Shown: positions 46,255 to 58,700 of the stretch, piece after piece | How positions within the stretch are numbered: the stretch's first letter is position 1 | Layout: each line of letters starts with the position of its first letter | Assembly (NCBI GenBank): GCA_964596645.1 | Contig: CAZQVB010000016.1 | Location: 1-64,000 of the forward strand | Direction: 5' to 3' | Length of the DNA: 64,000 bases | DNA from: CAVQEK01 sp964596645 | Lineage (GTDB): Bacteria > Bacteroidota > Bacteroidia > Cytophagales > Cyclobacteriaceae | Notes under the pieces: generated by a model | Databases searched by the model: none | The model's input: only the letters and a program-made list of their open reading frames with translations | What the model was told of the DNA's origin: nothing | Made by a program: the position numbers and the translations under genes

Positions 46255-48351
46255 TTATTCATTGGTTTTGCTACATACATTTTTGAAATTTTCGCTCCAG
46301 ATTGATCCGATGAGAGAATCACCCCTGTACAATCCAGCTTTCACCACCTCATCATTATTTATCACAATGGGCCCAGTATATTTGGTTGAACGGGATGTTA
46401 AACTTTGATTCCCTTTCTCAAACCTAATGACGCCATTTCTTTGAGAAGATATGTGTATCAAAACAATGTCATCAAAGTGATAGTTCCAGGAATCAACTCT
46501 TTCCCATCGATCATCGTCAGCAATTGAATCATCGCTTGATAAATTAATATTTAAAGGTTTCAGTTCATAATACGACATTATTTCATGACCAACCGGATGA
46601 CCATCCTCCGTAAAAGCCTGATACTTTAAGGTGGTCGTTTTAAAAAATTTCAGTTCATCGACATATAAGGAAGAAGTGTCGGAGACTGATTGGCCGTTGG
46701 TGGTAAAGCGAATTGAGAATATGTCGGGTGCTTTCAGCTTTACTGTTAAAGTGTCATCAAACCATGTTTGCTCATCTCTTCTTCCATCTGAAACATCCGG
46801 AAACATTAACCCATGTGTTTCAGTTTGAACGGGTGATAAATACCTACTGAATTTTGAATCTAAAATATTTAAGATGCTTAAGAAAATTTCATCAGAAATG
46901 GACTTATCGATATTCCAAACGCGCTCAGACATCGCCGGAACTCTCCTTCGAAGTGAACTTATCTCAACAAATTCAGGCTGATCCCAAGAAGCCATTCCAG
47001 CACCGAGTATACCCGGATCTGGCGCAATCTGAATGGTATCATATGATGGGATGGATGGAATCCAATTCTGCCATTGATACACATTCCAAGAAAGAATATC
47101 TTCCGGATTCCATTTTCTGGAGTTCACTACATAAAGAGGTTTCCAGCTTACGTTGATTACGTTAAATCCGGCGTTTAATAAATCAGTGGGCAGTTGATAC
47201 ATAGTTTCCCAAGCCATCACCACTATATCTTTCGATATTTGGCTGTTTCCTTCTTCGGAAAACCCTTCCCACACAATGGTTTGCTTTCCGGCTTTTTGTA
47301 CCATGTTGTGCATTCGATTTATAAACATCCAATACACGTCTTCTATAGAATTCAGATCATTGCTTTCAAGATATTGGCGTATAGCGGGTTCTTGATCCAT
47401 TCCACTAAAATTAGGTTCGTCTCCTCCAATATGAATGTATTGAGACGAATGAAACAGAGTAGCAATTTCTCTGATCAAGGTGTCGAGCACAGGATAAATT
47501 TGTTCGTTCGTCATATTGATGGTTTGCCGATTCAATTCTTTATTGTTAAAGCCGAATAAATCGGGTATTTTTTCAATAAACTGACCGGCATGCCCGGGCA
47601 CTTCAAGTTCTGGAATTAATTCTACGCCTCTTGCGTTTGCGAAGTCTATAAGTTCAGCTAATTCTTCTTTTTCATATGAAAAATTTTCTGTGACGAGTTG
47701 AGGATATGCTGAAGAAGGAAAAGTAAAATGTTTTTCGTCAGTAAGGTGAAGTTGCAGATAACGTATTTTGTACCACCTGCACAAAGAAACAACCATCTTC
47801 AATGTTTCAATGCTATGTATTCTGCGAGCAACATCTACCATTAATCCCCTAAACGGAAAATCAGGGTAATCATAGAGATCTGAATAGTGAAGGCGATGAG
47901 AATCATTGTTTTGCTGTATTGCCTGCATAAGGCTAACTGTACCCATTGCTACTCCTGAATATGTGCCACCCTTTACTTCGATTTTCTCCTTTACAGAGAT
48001 CATGTATGCATCATCCGCCAACGTAGTATCTATGTTCAATGCCAAGTCAGCATTTTCTAAATTCATGCTGTACCTTAAATTAATCAAGTACAACGTTTTG
48101 AATTCTTCTACAAGTACTTCAAACAATGGCTTCAGTGCTGGATCTTCATAACTGATCGTTAAAGTGTCTTTGATATTGAAATAGCCATTCGAATAAGCAA
48201 TGTCTTTTGGGATGGGAATTATGGTATATTTTTCATTATCAACGTTAGAATCATTTTTGCATCCAAGGACAAATAGTATCATCACCAAATAGAACAAGGT
48301 CAATTTTAAGCTTCTAAGTATGAAGCATGAGTATGTCCAACGATTACGCAC
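46255..48351 (-). CDS. GH20 beta-N-acetylhexosaminidase lipoprotein
   Basis: A 698-residue protein with a lipobox ending at Cys31 (FVLGC). An N-terminal GH20b-type domain (YTIIPIPKDIAYSNGYF) is followed by the TIM barrel, with the catalytic pair in HIGGDEPNF: D311 and E312. RGLMVDVARRIHS and ELEVPGHAGQF are further family blocks. A C-terminal beta domain (FTTNGQSVSDTSSLYV) follows. It removes terminal GlcNAc or GalNAc from glycans, probably in the periplasm or on the surface. It lies outside the two PULs, so its substrate may be chitin-type or host/algal glycoprotein glycans (inference). It is co-directional with the WD40 gene upstream, 52 bp away. Confidence 0.92.
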   Translation of the reverse strand: MRNRWTYSCFILRSLKLTLFYLVMILFVLGCKNDSNVDNEKYTIIPIPKDIAYSNGYFNIKDTLTISYEDPALKPLFEVLVEEFKTLYLINLRYSMNLENADLALNIDTTLADDAYMISVKEKIEVKGGTYSGVAMGTVSLMQAIQQNNDSHRLHYSDLYDYPDFPFRGLMVDVARRIHSIETLKMVVSLCRWYKIRYLQLHLTDEKHFTFPSSAYPQLVTENFSYEKEELAELIDFANARGVELIPELEVPGHAGQFIEKIPDLFGFNNKELNRQTINMTNEQIYPVLDTLIREIATLFHSSQYIHIGGDEPNFSGMDQEPAIRQYLESNDLNSIEDVYWMFINRMHNMVQKAGKQTIVWEGFSEEGNSQISKDIVVMAWETMYQLPTDLLNAGFNVINVSWKPLYVVNSRKWNPEDILSWNVYQWQNWIPSIPSYDTIQIAPDPGILGAGMASWDQPEFVEISSLRRRVPAMSERVWNIDKSISDEIFLSILNILDSKFSRYLSPVQTETHGLMFPDVSDGRRDEQTWFDDTLTVKLKAPDIFSIRFTTNGQSVSDTSSLYVDELKFFKTTTLKYQAFTEDGHPVGHEIMSYYELKPLNINLSSDDSIADDDRWERVDSWNYHFDDIVLIHISSQRNGVIRFEKGNQSLTSRSTKYTGPIVINNDEVVKAGLYRGDSLIGSIWSENFKNVCSKTNE

Positions 48352-48403
48352 TTTATAGAATATTTATAGTGAAGAACAACAACATTTAACTGATTACCAC
48401 CAC

Positions 48404-49504
48404 TTACTTCTCCGCGTCTTTCTGTTGCGAGCTGATCCACTGATGTCGTTGGGCGTTCAGGTCGCTGTTTTCACCCATCCAGGCCCATAACTTGATCAGC
48501 CCGTTTTGGTGGGCACTGCTGAGGAAGCTGCCGTCGGCATTGAAGTCGAGGTACTCGGCATGATCGCCCGCCCAGGTTTTATGGGCCACCGGTATGTGGT
48601 CGTCGGAGAATTTGAGTATGTCGGCGACGCGGTACACATATATGTAAGGGTCATGCCCTGCATGGGCAATATAGGCGCCGCCAGGGTGCCAGCTCACTGA
48701 TTCTATTTTCTTGCCTGTATGATTGAAAAAACGGATGAGTTTGCCCTGCTTCCAATCCCAGAGATGCACATTGCCGCGTGAGGTGCCGCCTTGCCCTACT
48801 GCCAACACATATTGGCCATCGGGTGAAAAGACGCCGCTTGTAAAAATGGTAAAATGCTCCGTTGCCAATGTTTGCTGCAGCGACCAGTCCGCTACCGCGT
48901 ATACTTTTACAGCCCCATGCCCCACGGCCAACAGGTATTCATCGTCTTTGGTGAAAAACAGTTCATTGACGGTATTGCCAAAATTCATGGCGGCTACTTC
49001 TTTTCCCGAACCGGCATCGAAAACCCTGATCCAGCCCTGCACTGATTCATCGGTCCCAGTGGTCTTTTCTTCACCCACAGCCAGCATATTGCCTTGGTGC
49101 GACCATGTGAGGCCATCTACGGCACGGCCCATTTTCAGCACTTTGTGCACTTCGCCGTTGCTTGCGTTATAAATAGTCACCAGATAGTCTTCGCTGCAGG
49201 CGGCCACAAAGCGGCCATCTGCAGAAAAGCCGACGCGCTCTACCTCCTGGGCTGCGTACTGTCGCCACAGCTCCGTGCCGTCAGATGTTCGCCACATGAT
49301 CACCGAATTGTCATACTTGGTGCCGCTCACCAAGAGTTTTCCATCCGGCGAAAACTCAACACTTTCTACAGAGCCCGCCTCGCCAAGCGCATCGGCCACC
49401 CGGGCCCATACTGGCTCCAGTCTCAGTTGGTAGTCGAGCATAGATTGGCTGTGCACCATAGGGGCAAAGAAAAGGGCGACGAATAGTACAAGGAGTTGTT
49501 TCAT
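48404..49504 (-). CDS. Secreted WD40-repeat protein
   Basis: A 366-residue protein from ATG 49504, which gives a signal peptide (MKQLLVLFVALFFAPMVHSQ); the frame is open from 49534. At least six WD40-like blades are visible: SVESVEFSPDGKLLVSGTKY, VERVGFSADGRFVAACSED, VDGLTWSHQGNMLAVGEE, VNELFFTKDDEYLLAVGHG, FTSGVFSPDGQYVLAVGQGG, and IESVSWHPGGAYIAHAGHD, with more near the C-terminus. It should form a beta-propeller outside the cytoplasm and act as a binding scaffold; a partner is not evident. No catalytic motif. Confidence 0.85.
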   Translation of the reverse strand: MKQLLVLFVALFFAPMVHSQSMLDYQLRLEPVWARVADALGEAGSVESVEFSPDGKLLVSGTKYDNSVIMWRTSDGTELWRQYAAQEVERVGFSADGRFVAACSEDYLVTIYNASNGEVHKVLKMGRAVDGLTWSHQGNMLAVGEEKTTGTDESVQGWIRVFDAGSGKEVAAMNFGNTVNELFFTKDDEYLLAVGHGAVKVYAVADWSLQQTLATEHFTIFTSGVFSPDGQYVLAVGQGGTSRGNVHLWDWKQGKLIRFFNHTGKKIESVSWHPGGAYIAHAGHDPYIYVYRVADILKFSDDHIPVAHKTWAGDHAEYLDFNADGSFLSSAHQNGLIKLWAWMGENSDLNAQRHQWISSQQKDAEK

Positions 49505-49658
49505 TGTTGAAAATGATTTACAAGTGTTTTTCAATATTAAGCAACAAAAGTTTTCAATGCGCTATTGCACACCAGAAGCACATAATGATGACACTATTGA
49601 GGGCGGTAAAAATCAGATTGACCAGCATGATCTTGCAGACCAATGCCTGCTCGTTGGC

Positions 49659-49685
49659 AAAAAAATGCCCCGGCTTGCCAGGGCA
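49659..49685 (-). terminator. Intrinsic terminator of the giant surface protein gene
   Basis: Read on the minus strand, TGCCCTGG pairs with CCGGGGCA (one G-T pair) around CAAG, followed directly by seven T (49665-49659). It stands 38 bp after the stop codon of the 3,077-residue gene. Confidence 0.85.
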
Positions 49686-49722
49686 AAAGAATGAAATGTC
49701 GGTTGCTTATTTTCAATAATGA

Positions 49723-52700
49723 CTATGGCTTCACCAGTTGGTGCACCTCATGAAAATTTTCTCCGATTATTTTCAACTGGTATACACCGGGGCTGAAGGA
49801 TTGCATGCCAATCTGGTACACGTCGTTGATGTTCATTCCTTCCGCAGACTGCATCAATATAAGCTTGCCCGCCTGGTCGAACAGCACGAATTGTATAGTG
49901 CCTTCCAACGGCCTGCCGGGCGCAAGGTACAAGGTTGATCGCACCGGATTGGGGTAGCAGCGAAATGCCTGTTCTTGCTCATGCAGCGTTACCGACACAC
50001 TGATCACCTTGCTGTAGCTGTAGGCACCGTCAAAGTCGACCTGCTTGAGTCTGTAGTAGAGCCGTGGGGAGTTGCTGCGTACGGCGTCTATGTATTCATA
50101 TTCTTTGCGCTCTTTACTGTTCCCTGCGCCGTTGATCACCGCCACTTCCATAAAATCCCGCCCATTTTCAGACCGCTCCAGCACAAAATAGTCGTTATTG
50201 GTTTCTGTCGCTGTTGCCCAGCGCAGCACTACATCTTTTATTTCTGCTGTTCCGCTAAACTCCAGCAGCTCTATGGGCAGGGGGTTGTTGGAAAAATCCC
50301 AGAATATAGCCCAGTCGGAAAAGGCCGTAATACTGCTGACCGTCACCCGCGAAGGGTCTTCGTCGGGAGAGGGGTAGCTGGTGAACTGGTATGGGTCCCA
50401 CTCGCCAAGGCCGGCATTCCACCGGGCGGCAAAGGCGAGGTTTTGCTGAAAGCCCGACTGACGCACATTGTCCGGATATTCGAAAATGGCCGTGGCGCGT
50501 GCACCTGTCGGGAAGGCCTGGGCGGTGATGTTCCAAAGCGCCTGTAGCGGATTTCCAGTGTCACCTTTGCCTTTGCTGGTCGCCGGGTTCACTGCCGATA
50601 CATAAGCGGTCACGGAAGTGCTGCCCATATCGAAGCTCAGCGTGAGGGGCAGGTAGTTGGTATTGTCGCCGATGGGGTACAAGGTGGGGCTGGTGCCGGT
50701 ATTTCTGGTATATCTGCCATACACATGGCCGGCTGTTCTTTCTACCAGGCAAGCAGCACCGGCATTGATCTGAAACGTGCCCGTTTCTATGTTGCCTTTC
50801 CTCAATATGAGCCGCTCGGTGACGTCGGTGTTGGTGTTCAGCAGTACGTTGGCCAAGGTTTTATTTACCTCCATCCGGGAGAACGATGTGGAGGAGGAGC
50901 CACCGATGGATTGGCTTTGGCTGCCGGTAAACTCCACCACACCCGTACCGCCTATGTATGCCGTCGGGTTGGCATTATTTATCCAGTGGCCAAACACGGC
51001 AATGCGGCGGTTGGCCAGACTGTTGTCGAGTTGGCCGGCGGCCAGTTCAAAGTTGCCCCTTACCACTAGATCCACATTGGCCGTACGAAGCAGGCCGCTG
51101 CTGTTGATGATGAGGTGGTTGTAGATTGCCTGTGTGGGTAAGGTATAGTTGGTGCCGCTGTACTCCACCGTGCCGCCCAGTGGCCCCACAAATTTGTCGT
51201 AGGCACCGCCCGGAAATAAATTGCCCGAAAGTGCCAGCGTGCCCGTGCCCGACACTGAGCCAAGGTTGTGCCCTATGGTGCTGCTGCTGATGGTGAGCCG
51301 GGCATTGGCACGTACCTCCAGGCTGAAGGTGCTTTTGCTATTGGTCGATATCACCACGTGGTGATTGGCGCTGATGATCACCGGTGCACCGCTATTGGGT
51401 ACTGCGCCGCCTATCCAGGTACTGCCGGCATCCCAGTTGCCGCTTTGGGCAGAGGTAAAGGAGCTTACTGGCAAAAAGCTGGAAGTAGCGCCGGCGGTAT
51501 AGTCGCCTTCTACATACGATACTCCTGCGCCACCGCCATTGATCATGATGCCAGGAGGTGCCACAGTGCCCAACGAGGCGCCCTTCGTCCAGTCGCTGGT
51601 AAATCGCGCCGGAACGTACAAATTGTCGTTGCCCACTACATCTTCAGGGGCATATTGATACCGGTGTTGTAAGGTAAGCCCGCCAAAACCCTGCTCCGAC
51701 ACATTCCAGTAGTAGGAGAGGGCATCGCTACCGACGGCTGCAGACGGATGGCGCTGGTTGATCGGCTTCACGGTGATTTGCCCGGTGCTGCTGTTGGCCG
51801 ATGCCGTATAGCGGGCAGGCGTGTATTTTTCATTCACTCCGAGTGGAAAAGTGAAGTCGAAGGGGCCGGATGCAAACTCTTTCCGTACGCCCTGGTCGCT
51901 GAGTGAGCCGTTGGTGGTGATCATGTTGAGCATGCCCGTACTACCCGCTATGCTTGCGCTTTCCCCCAACACCAACAGTGTGGCGCGAATGTTCAGTTTG
52001 CCGGTTACGAACTCCAGGATCCCGTTGATGGTCTGTACAGCAGAGAGCTCCAGACCCTGGGTGTTGTTGATGCTTACGTTGCTAAACTGCCCTGAACCGT
52101 CGCCTGCCAGTATTTGCTTCAAGGATCCGTTGAAGAGCATTTTGCCTGGGCCACTGCTGGTATGGCGGGCGAAATTGTTCACGCGCTCGCGCACTTCTAT
52201 TGTTTGGCCATTGTCGTGCAGCGTGCCGGCTGCAAGGTCCAGCGTTTTATGCACGATCACCCGACTCGCCAAAGCCACAGTGCCACTGCTTTTCACATTT
52301 TCTATGCACAGGTTGTGAAAGTTGATGGCTCCGCTGCCTGCCAGCGTCTGGTCGTGGATGATGCCATGGAAATGCGTGGTATTGCTTCCGGATGTGTACG
52401 TGCCATTTGCGGTGAAGTCGCGCTCCAAAAAGAGGTCGAAGTTGTTGGCGTTGAATTCAGCCCCGCTTTGTATGGTCATATTGTTTTTCAGCCTCAGGTT
52501 GCCCACTGTGAGGGTGGCCTTTGGTGCGTTGTGGCCGTTGATCACCAGGTTGTGCAGAGGCACCTGGCTGTAGAGGTGCATGTTCTGATTGGCCGGGGTA
52601 AGCATGTTACCGATTTCTATGGTGCCGCCCGTTATGCTGCTGGTCATAGGTTGCAGGTAGAGCGCGGCAATGGTGGCAGTGCCCGATTGCTGCCGGGTGA

Positions 52701-55700
52701 TTTGCAGCGTGCCGCCCGACATTTGGAAGGCGCTGCCTGCATTGAGTGCTTCGAGCAGGGCCCTGTTGGCGGTCGGTGCCGATTGTGTGCCCAACACAGC
52801 TAATCCCCCTGTTTGTATATACCTGATGGCGCTGATGGTGGAGGTGTTGGCGCGGCGTATCTGCGATCCCACGCGCAGCTCCCCGCCATTGATCTCAATG
52901 GTTGGTCTGCCGGCTCCCGCTATTTCTATATAGTTGTCGTTGGTGCCTCCTCCTTCTATGTGCATAGTTCCGGCGTCTATCCGCAGCTTGCCGGCGAGCA
53001 GCAGTCCGGCGCCTGTGCCGGTGTTGGTCAGGCTTATGTTGCCGCCATTCACCCAAAGCTGTGCGGTGCTGGGAATGGAATAATCCGTGCCGTTATCTCC
53101 ACTGCTGATGTTGAGATTTTGATTGCTAGTGAGCTTGAATGTGCCGTTTTGCAGCTCCAGGGCTTTGGTGCTGCCCATTACCGAAGCCTGTAAGGCGAAG
53201 TTGTTCAGGTTGGCCTCCAGCACCGGATCTTGCGTGGTGCCTTTGTTGATGATCAGCCGGTTGAAGTCTGTTCTGTTGCCGCTGCCGGTCAGGCTTTCAT
53301 CGGTGTCGCCCAGAAAGTAGGTGTCGCAGTATTTATTATTGTTCACCATATCGAAATTACCGTCATTGTGCATGCTGCCATATAGCACGAGCGTGTTCGG
53401 CTGAGGATCTATACTTGAATTGGTCACCTGGAATACGCCGGTATTCCCGATTTTTAAGTCATTTCGTACTACAATTTCCCGGCTCTGGCCATTCATGTAC
53501 TGCAACCTGCCATCCACCACCAGGTCATTCCCTATATCCAGCGAGCCGCGGCCGGCAGTATTGCTGCTGAGTCGTGCATTGCCCGCACCGGCTTTTATAG
53601 TCAGGTCATTGTGAATGAGGAGGTTTTCATTGGGAAAGGTAATGTTGTTGCCATTGGGCCATATCACCAGGTTGTTGTAGTTCAGCAGTGCGATGGAAAT
53701 TGGCGTTTGCGAGGTGACCGGAAGAGTAAAGTTGCTGCCCGATCCGTAGTACTCTACTGTGCCACCAGAGGGTGAAAGAAAATCACCAAAGTCGCCCGAC
53801 GGAAAAGTGGCAGTGCCGGAGCTGGAGGAGAGCCGCAGTGTGCCATTGCCTTTTACTTTTTCTTGTATGGAAAATCCGAAATTATGATTGACGGTAGTGC
53901 CGAGATCCAGCACGCTGCCGGAGTCCAGCTTCAGTGTGCCTGCTCTTTTTGCATTTTCACTGATGGTGATGGTATGGAAGTAGGTAAGGCCATCGCCGAT
54001 GAGTACCGGGTTGGTAGCGCCGGGTTCACTGCCTGCGGCCGGCCCGCCGTGCCCCACGGTAGACCATGTGTTGCCGTCGTTCCAACTGCCATTGGCCCGG
54101 CTGTAGTAGGCCACAATGGTGCCAAGGGCGGTGGATCTTCCGGCGGTATAGTCGCCATCGATGGCGGGCAGATTGTTAATGGTGATCACATTGGTGCCTG
54201 TGTTTACCGGAGCGCCCTGTAGCCAGTTTGCTTCGTTGTTGTAGTAGCCGGCTATGTACTGTGGTTCGGAGCCCGCAACATCGCTCTGGTCGTAGGTAAA
54301 ATTGTAAGAAATCGACTTGCTTCCGTCAAAGCCGGTGGAGGAGGCCGTCCAGTAGTACTCAAGTGCGCTGCTGTTGGTGACAAATGGATGCTGGTCATTC
54401 ACCGGATTCAGCGTGATGCTGCCCAATGGCGAGGCCGAATTCACCGTAACGGTGGCCGGTGTATACAGGCCGGCCACACCAAAGGGATAGGTGAAGGTGC
54501 CCGGAGCACCGAAGTGCTTCGTGATGCCCCCGTCCGACTTGTTGCCATTGGTCTGGATTTTCTTGGTAGTCGTGGGACCGCTTACTACGATATTGGCTGA
54601 TGCCGTAAAGGCCAGGTTTTTATCGGCAATATTAAAGATGCCCTGTGTCAACGTGAGGCTGCCGTGCATGGTCTGGCTGTTTTGCAGCAACACCCCTTGC
54701 GGATCATTGATTTCAAGATTGCCTAATTGCCCGCTGGCCGTACCATCTATCACCGCCTGTGTTGCCACGGTATTGATCATTCGCAACTTGCCTGCACCGC
54801 TGTGCACACCCGCGTTAAATATGTCGCCGGCTATGTCCACTGTTTTGCCACCATCGGCCAACGTGCCCGCTTCTATGCGCAGATTGCCCCTCACGGCCAC
54901 ATTGCCCGCGCCGCCGAGCAGCAGTGTGCCATTTGCCTGTGCATTGATCAGGGTGAGGTGGTGGAAATCCAGCGGATTGGCAGTGGTTATGTTCTGACTG
55001 GCCGACCGGCCGCTGAATGTGGTGGTATTGGTGCCCGGGGTATATGTGCCAGTGCTGGTAAGGTGGCGCCCGATGCTGAGGTCGTTATTGTTTGCCCTCA
55101 GCACCACGCCGGCATTTATTGTCAGGTCGTTCAGTATGGTCAGTGGCTTGCCCGCTATATCCACATTGGCTGTGCCGCTTCCTTTGCTCAAAGTCAGATT
55201 ATACAGTGGCACTGTAGATTCTATGTTGAATGCCGAGTTGTTTTCTGTGACAATGCGCACATCTCCGCCAGTCACTTCAAAATTGTCGCTGGCCGCATTG
55301 ATGAACAATGCACCTGTGCCACTAGCCTTTCTAATGGTCAATATACCGCCCGACATTCTGAAAATACTGGATATTTTGTCCAGGCTGAATTGGGCAGAAG
55401 ATCCGTTGGTCTCGCCATCGCCGGTGATGATCATGTGCCCGCCCGACTGCACGTAGGCGCTCCTGTTGAAAGATGCGCCCAGGGAGCCGCCACTGGATGC
55501 GCGAAACTGACTCACCTCTACAAGGCCACCCTCAATGATGAGCTCCGAAATGGTGCGGTACACGATGCCCGCACTCTCGTTACCACGCCAGATGCCGCTG
55601 GTCACGCGCAGCTTTCCGTAGAGTGTGAGGCCAGTATTGCCTGAGCCGCCCGTGCTGTTGTTGGTGGCTACGGTGCCGCCATTGAGCCAAATGGCACCAT

Positions 55701-58700
55701 TCTCTGGTATAAAAAAGTCATTTCCTCCGCTTGAAAGCCGGGGTATGTTGATGTTGGAACCCAGCTTGAGCGTGCCGTTTTTCACCCACAGCGCTTTGAG
55801 AATTTCCGGATTTTCCTGCGTGTAGATGCCGGAGGTAGAGCCGTTGGCCTGGTCTACCCGCCCATACAGCACCATATTGGCTGGGTTAAAGTCCAACAGG
55901 TACGTCTGGTCCACACCTTTGTCCACGATCAGGCGGTAAAGGTCCAGCTTGGGGCCATTGCCCATGAAGTAATTGTCTGTGGCGCCTTTCATTGTGAGAA
56001 TGGCCGCACCGCTACCCGCAGCATCGTTGTATTGGGCGCTGTTTACCAGGTCTACGGAGCCGTTATTGGTCACATTGCCGTGGAATGTGAGCGCATGTAT
56101 ACTCGTGTTTCCTATAGTGATGGCAGCGCCGGCATTGATGGCCACATCGCCTAATACGTCGATGGTAAGCACACTGTTATTCACTGCGCCAAGCCGCAAG
56201 GTGCCACCGTCTATAGTTAGGTTGCCGATGATGGTCCAGGTGCGGTTGGCAGCGCTTGCCGGGCCTATAGTTTTCACGCCATTTCCTGAAAATATCAGGT
56301 TGTTATACTGTGTGATGGCCGGGTCGAGGGCGCCGGTGTAATTGTAATATTCTATGGTGCCGCCAACGGCCGATGTGAAATCAGTATAGTTTCCGGTCGG
56401 CACATTGATGGTGGCCATACGCAGCAAGCCTGCACCGGAGATATTGCCAAAGGCGTGGCCACCAAAGGATTGTATATCCAGCGTACCGCCATTTTGTATT
56501 TCCAATGACGTGAGCTGCTTCACATCGGCTGCGGTAATGGCCACGTTGCGGCCGTTGAGTACGATCACACGGTCGCCATTGTCGGGCCCGCCAGCCGCAG
56601 GCTGGCCTTGCAGTATAGTGCCTGTGGGGTCGGTGGTCCATGTATTGGGTGTTTCCCATGGGCCCGACTGGTAGCTGTAGTAGGTTTTGGCAAAATTGGC
56701 AGGATCGCCGGCACGCCATTCAAGCTCCAAAAAGGTATTACCTGCGGCATTTACTCCGAATGTGCTCGAAGCGGTATTTACGAAGCTACCGTTCACATCA
56801 TTTTCCACATTGTCGGCAGAGCGCTTTACCTGCAGCGTGGGGCTGCCCACTATGCTGATTTCCGAAGGATCGTATTTGAAAATCATACGGGCATTGCCAA
56901 TGCTGCTGATGTTGTTTTTGCGCAGCCGGAAATACCGCTTCACCAGATTGTTTTTGGAGGAGGGCAGGGGTATGGCCTTAGCCGAAATAGACCCCACACC
57001 GGTGATGGTTGCACTCAATTGTGTCACATTCACATAGCTGTATATACTGCCTGTGCCAATGGGAAAAAGTCTGGTGAGTTGGGCTGTGGTAGTGCCTTCT
57101 TTTACCAGTACACCGCGCGCAGAGTTGGTGCCATCTTGTTGTATCATACGCGAAGCCGAAAAATTGGCTATACCTGTGCCATTGGAAGCACCGCGGATGC
57201 TGGCATTGGGCCCAATGGTGAGGTCATTGACGCCCAGGTATAGATTGCCTTCATTGGCCAATGCCAACTCATTGTCCACACGGGCATCCATTTCGAGCAG
57301 CAGCCTGAGCCCGGAGCCTTTGCTTAGCCTTAAGTTATGCAAATGGCTGGTGCCACTGCCCGATATCGTCTGGTCCAGCGTGGTGTTGTTGAAATTGAGC
57401 GTTCCCGTGCCGGCGATGGCGCCATTGTTTAGCAGGTTGCCACCAATATTGGCGGTGTAGGCAGCCGTATTAAATATAGCCGACGGCAGAATCTGCAGGT
57501 CTTTCAGGATGTTGGTATTTGCGCCGATGGACTTGGTGCCATTGCCGGCGATATGCATGTGCGCATAGCTGTGCGGCGCCGGGCCTATGTTGTAGCTGAC
57601 ATTGCCGTTGTATTCCACCACACCATTGCCGGCGGCGGTGAGAAAGTTGGTGTAATTACCTGCAGGAAAAGTAGTGGTGCCTGCTGCTGCGGACGACAGT
57701 GCCAATATTCCATTGCCGGTGACTGTTCCCAGGCTGTGGCCTGTCAGGCTGCCCAGGTCCAGCCGGCCCTGCAGCAGGCGCGTTTCTATGGCTGCGGTCA
57801 ATACTGCCTGAGCCACTGCGCTCACCGATGTGCTCGGCTTGTCGATGGCCAGCCGGTTGAAACTGGCCGTGCCACTGATGGTTTGGTTGCGGATGCCACC
57901 CATGGTAAATGTGCCGGCGCCTGGCGTGAAGCTGCCATTGTTGGCAAAGTCGCCTTCCAGCCAAATATTTCTTCCGGAGGCATTAAACGTGTTGCCAGTG
58001 GCAATGCTCAGATTTTTTCGTACGATCAAATCATCGGTCAGCACTTTGGTGCCGCTGCCACTGAGTACCAGGTTTTCAAAATGCTTCACTACACCCGCAC
58101 TGGCCACTGCCTGATTGGTGCCGGTATACTCCACCGTACCATTTTCGCCGGCTATAATGGTAGAGTAGCCCGAGGGAAACGTCTGAGTGCCGTAGATCCG
58201 GAGCTGACCGTTGATGTCGATCCTTATTTGGGCCGAGTCGGCAGGCGTAGTCACAGCGCTGTTGATGGTGTATTGGTTGGCGGCATTGCCCAGATCAAGG
58301 TAGCCAGCCTGTATGTACAGCAGCTCGGCCACCGTCCAGTGGCTGCCTACGGCTATGGTCCTGTTGTTTTTATTGATGATGAGGCTGTTCAAGGAGGACC
58401 TTGACGCGGGGGCATTTCCTTTCAACTCCACATTGCCGCCCACCTCGAAGTAAAGATCTACCGTAGCCCAGCCAGCTACCGGCCTGGCGAGGTCAGAAAA
58501 GTTGATCTGGCCATTGTTGGTAAGCGTGCCTTGGTCGCCAGTGATGCGCATGGTGTGGCTGCCTGCAGTGAGTGCACTGTTTCGCTGAAGCACGCCGTTC
58601 ACGCCTACGGTTACAGGCCCATTCACGGTGAGCGCGCGGCTGGTGTTGTCATTGCCAATGGTAAGCACCCCGGCGGCACTTGCATTGCCTACTATGAGCG

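Noticed and set aside
54727..55644. Long plus-strand frame of 305 codons within the giant gene
   Set aside because: The giant minus-strand protein has clear repeats, signal peptide and sorting tail; the opposite frames are long only because of GC-rich repetitive codons.
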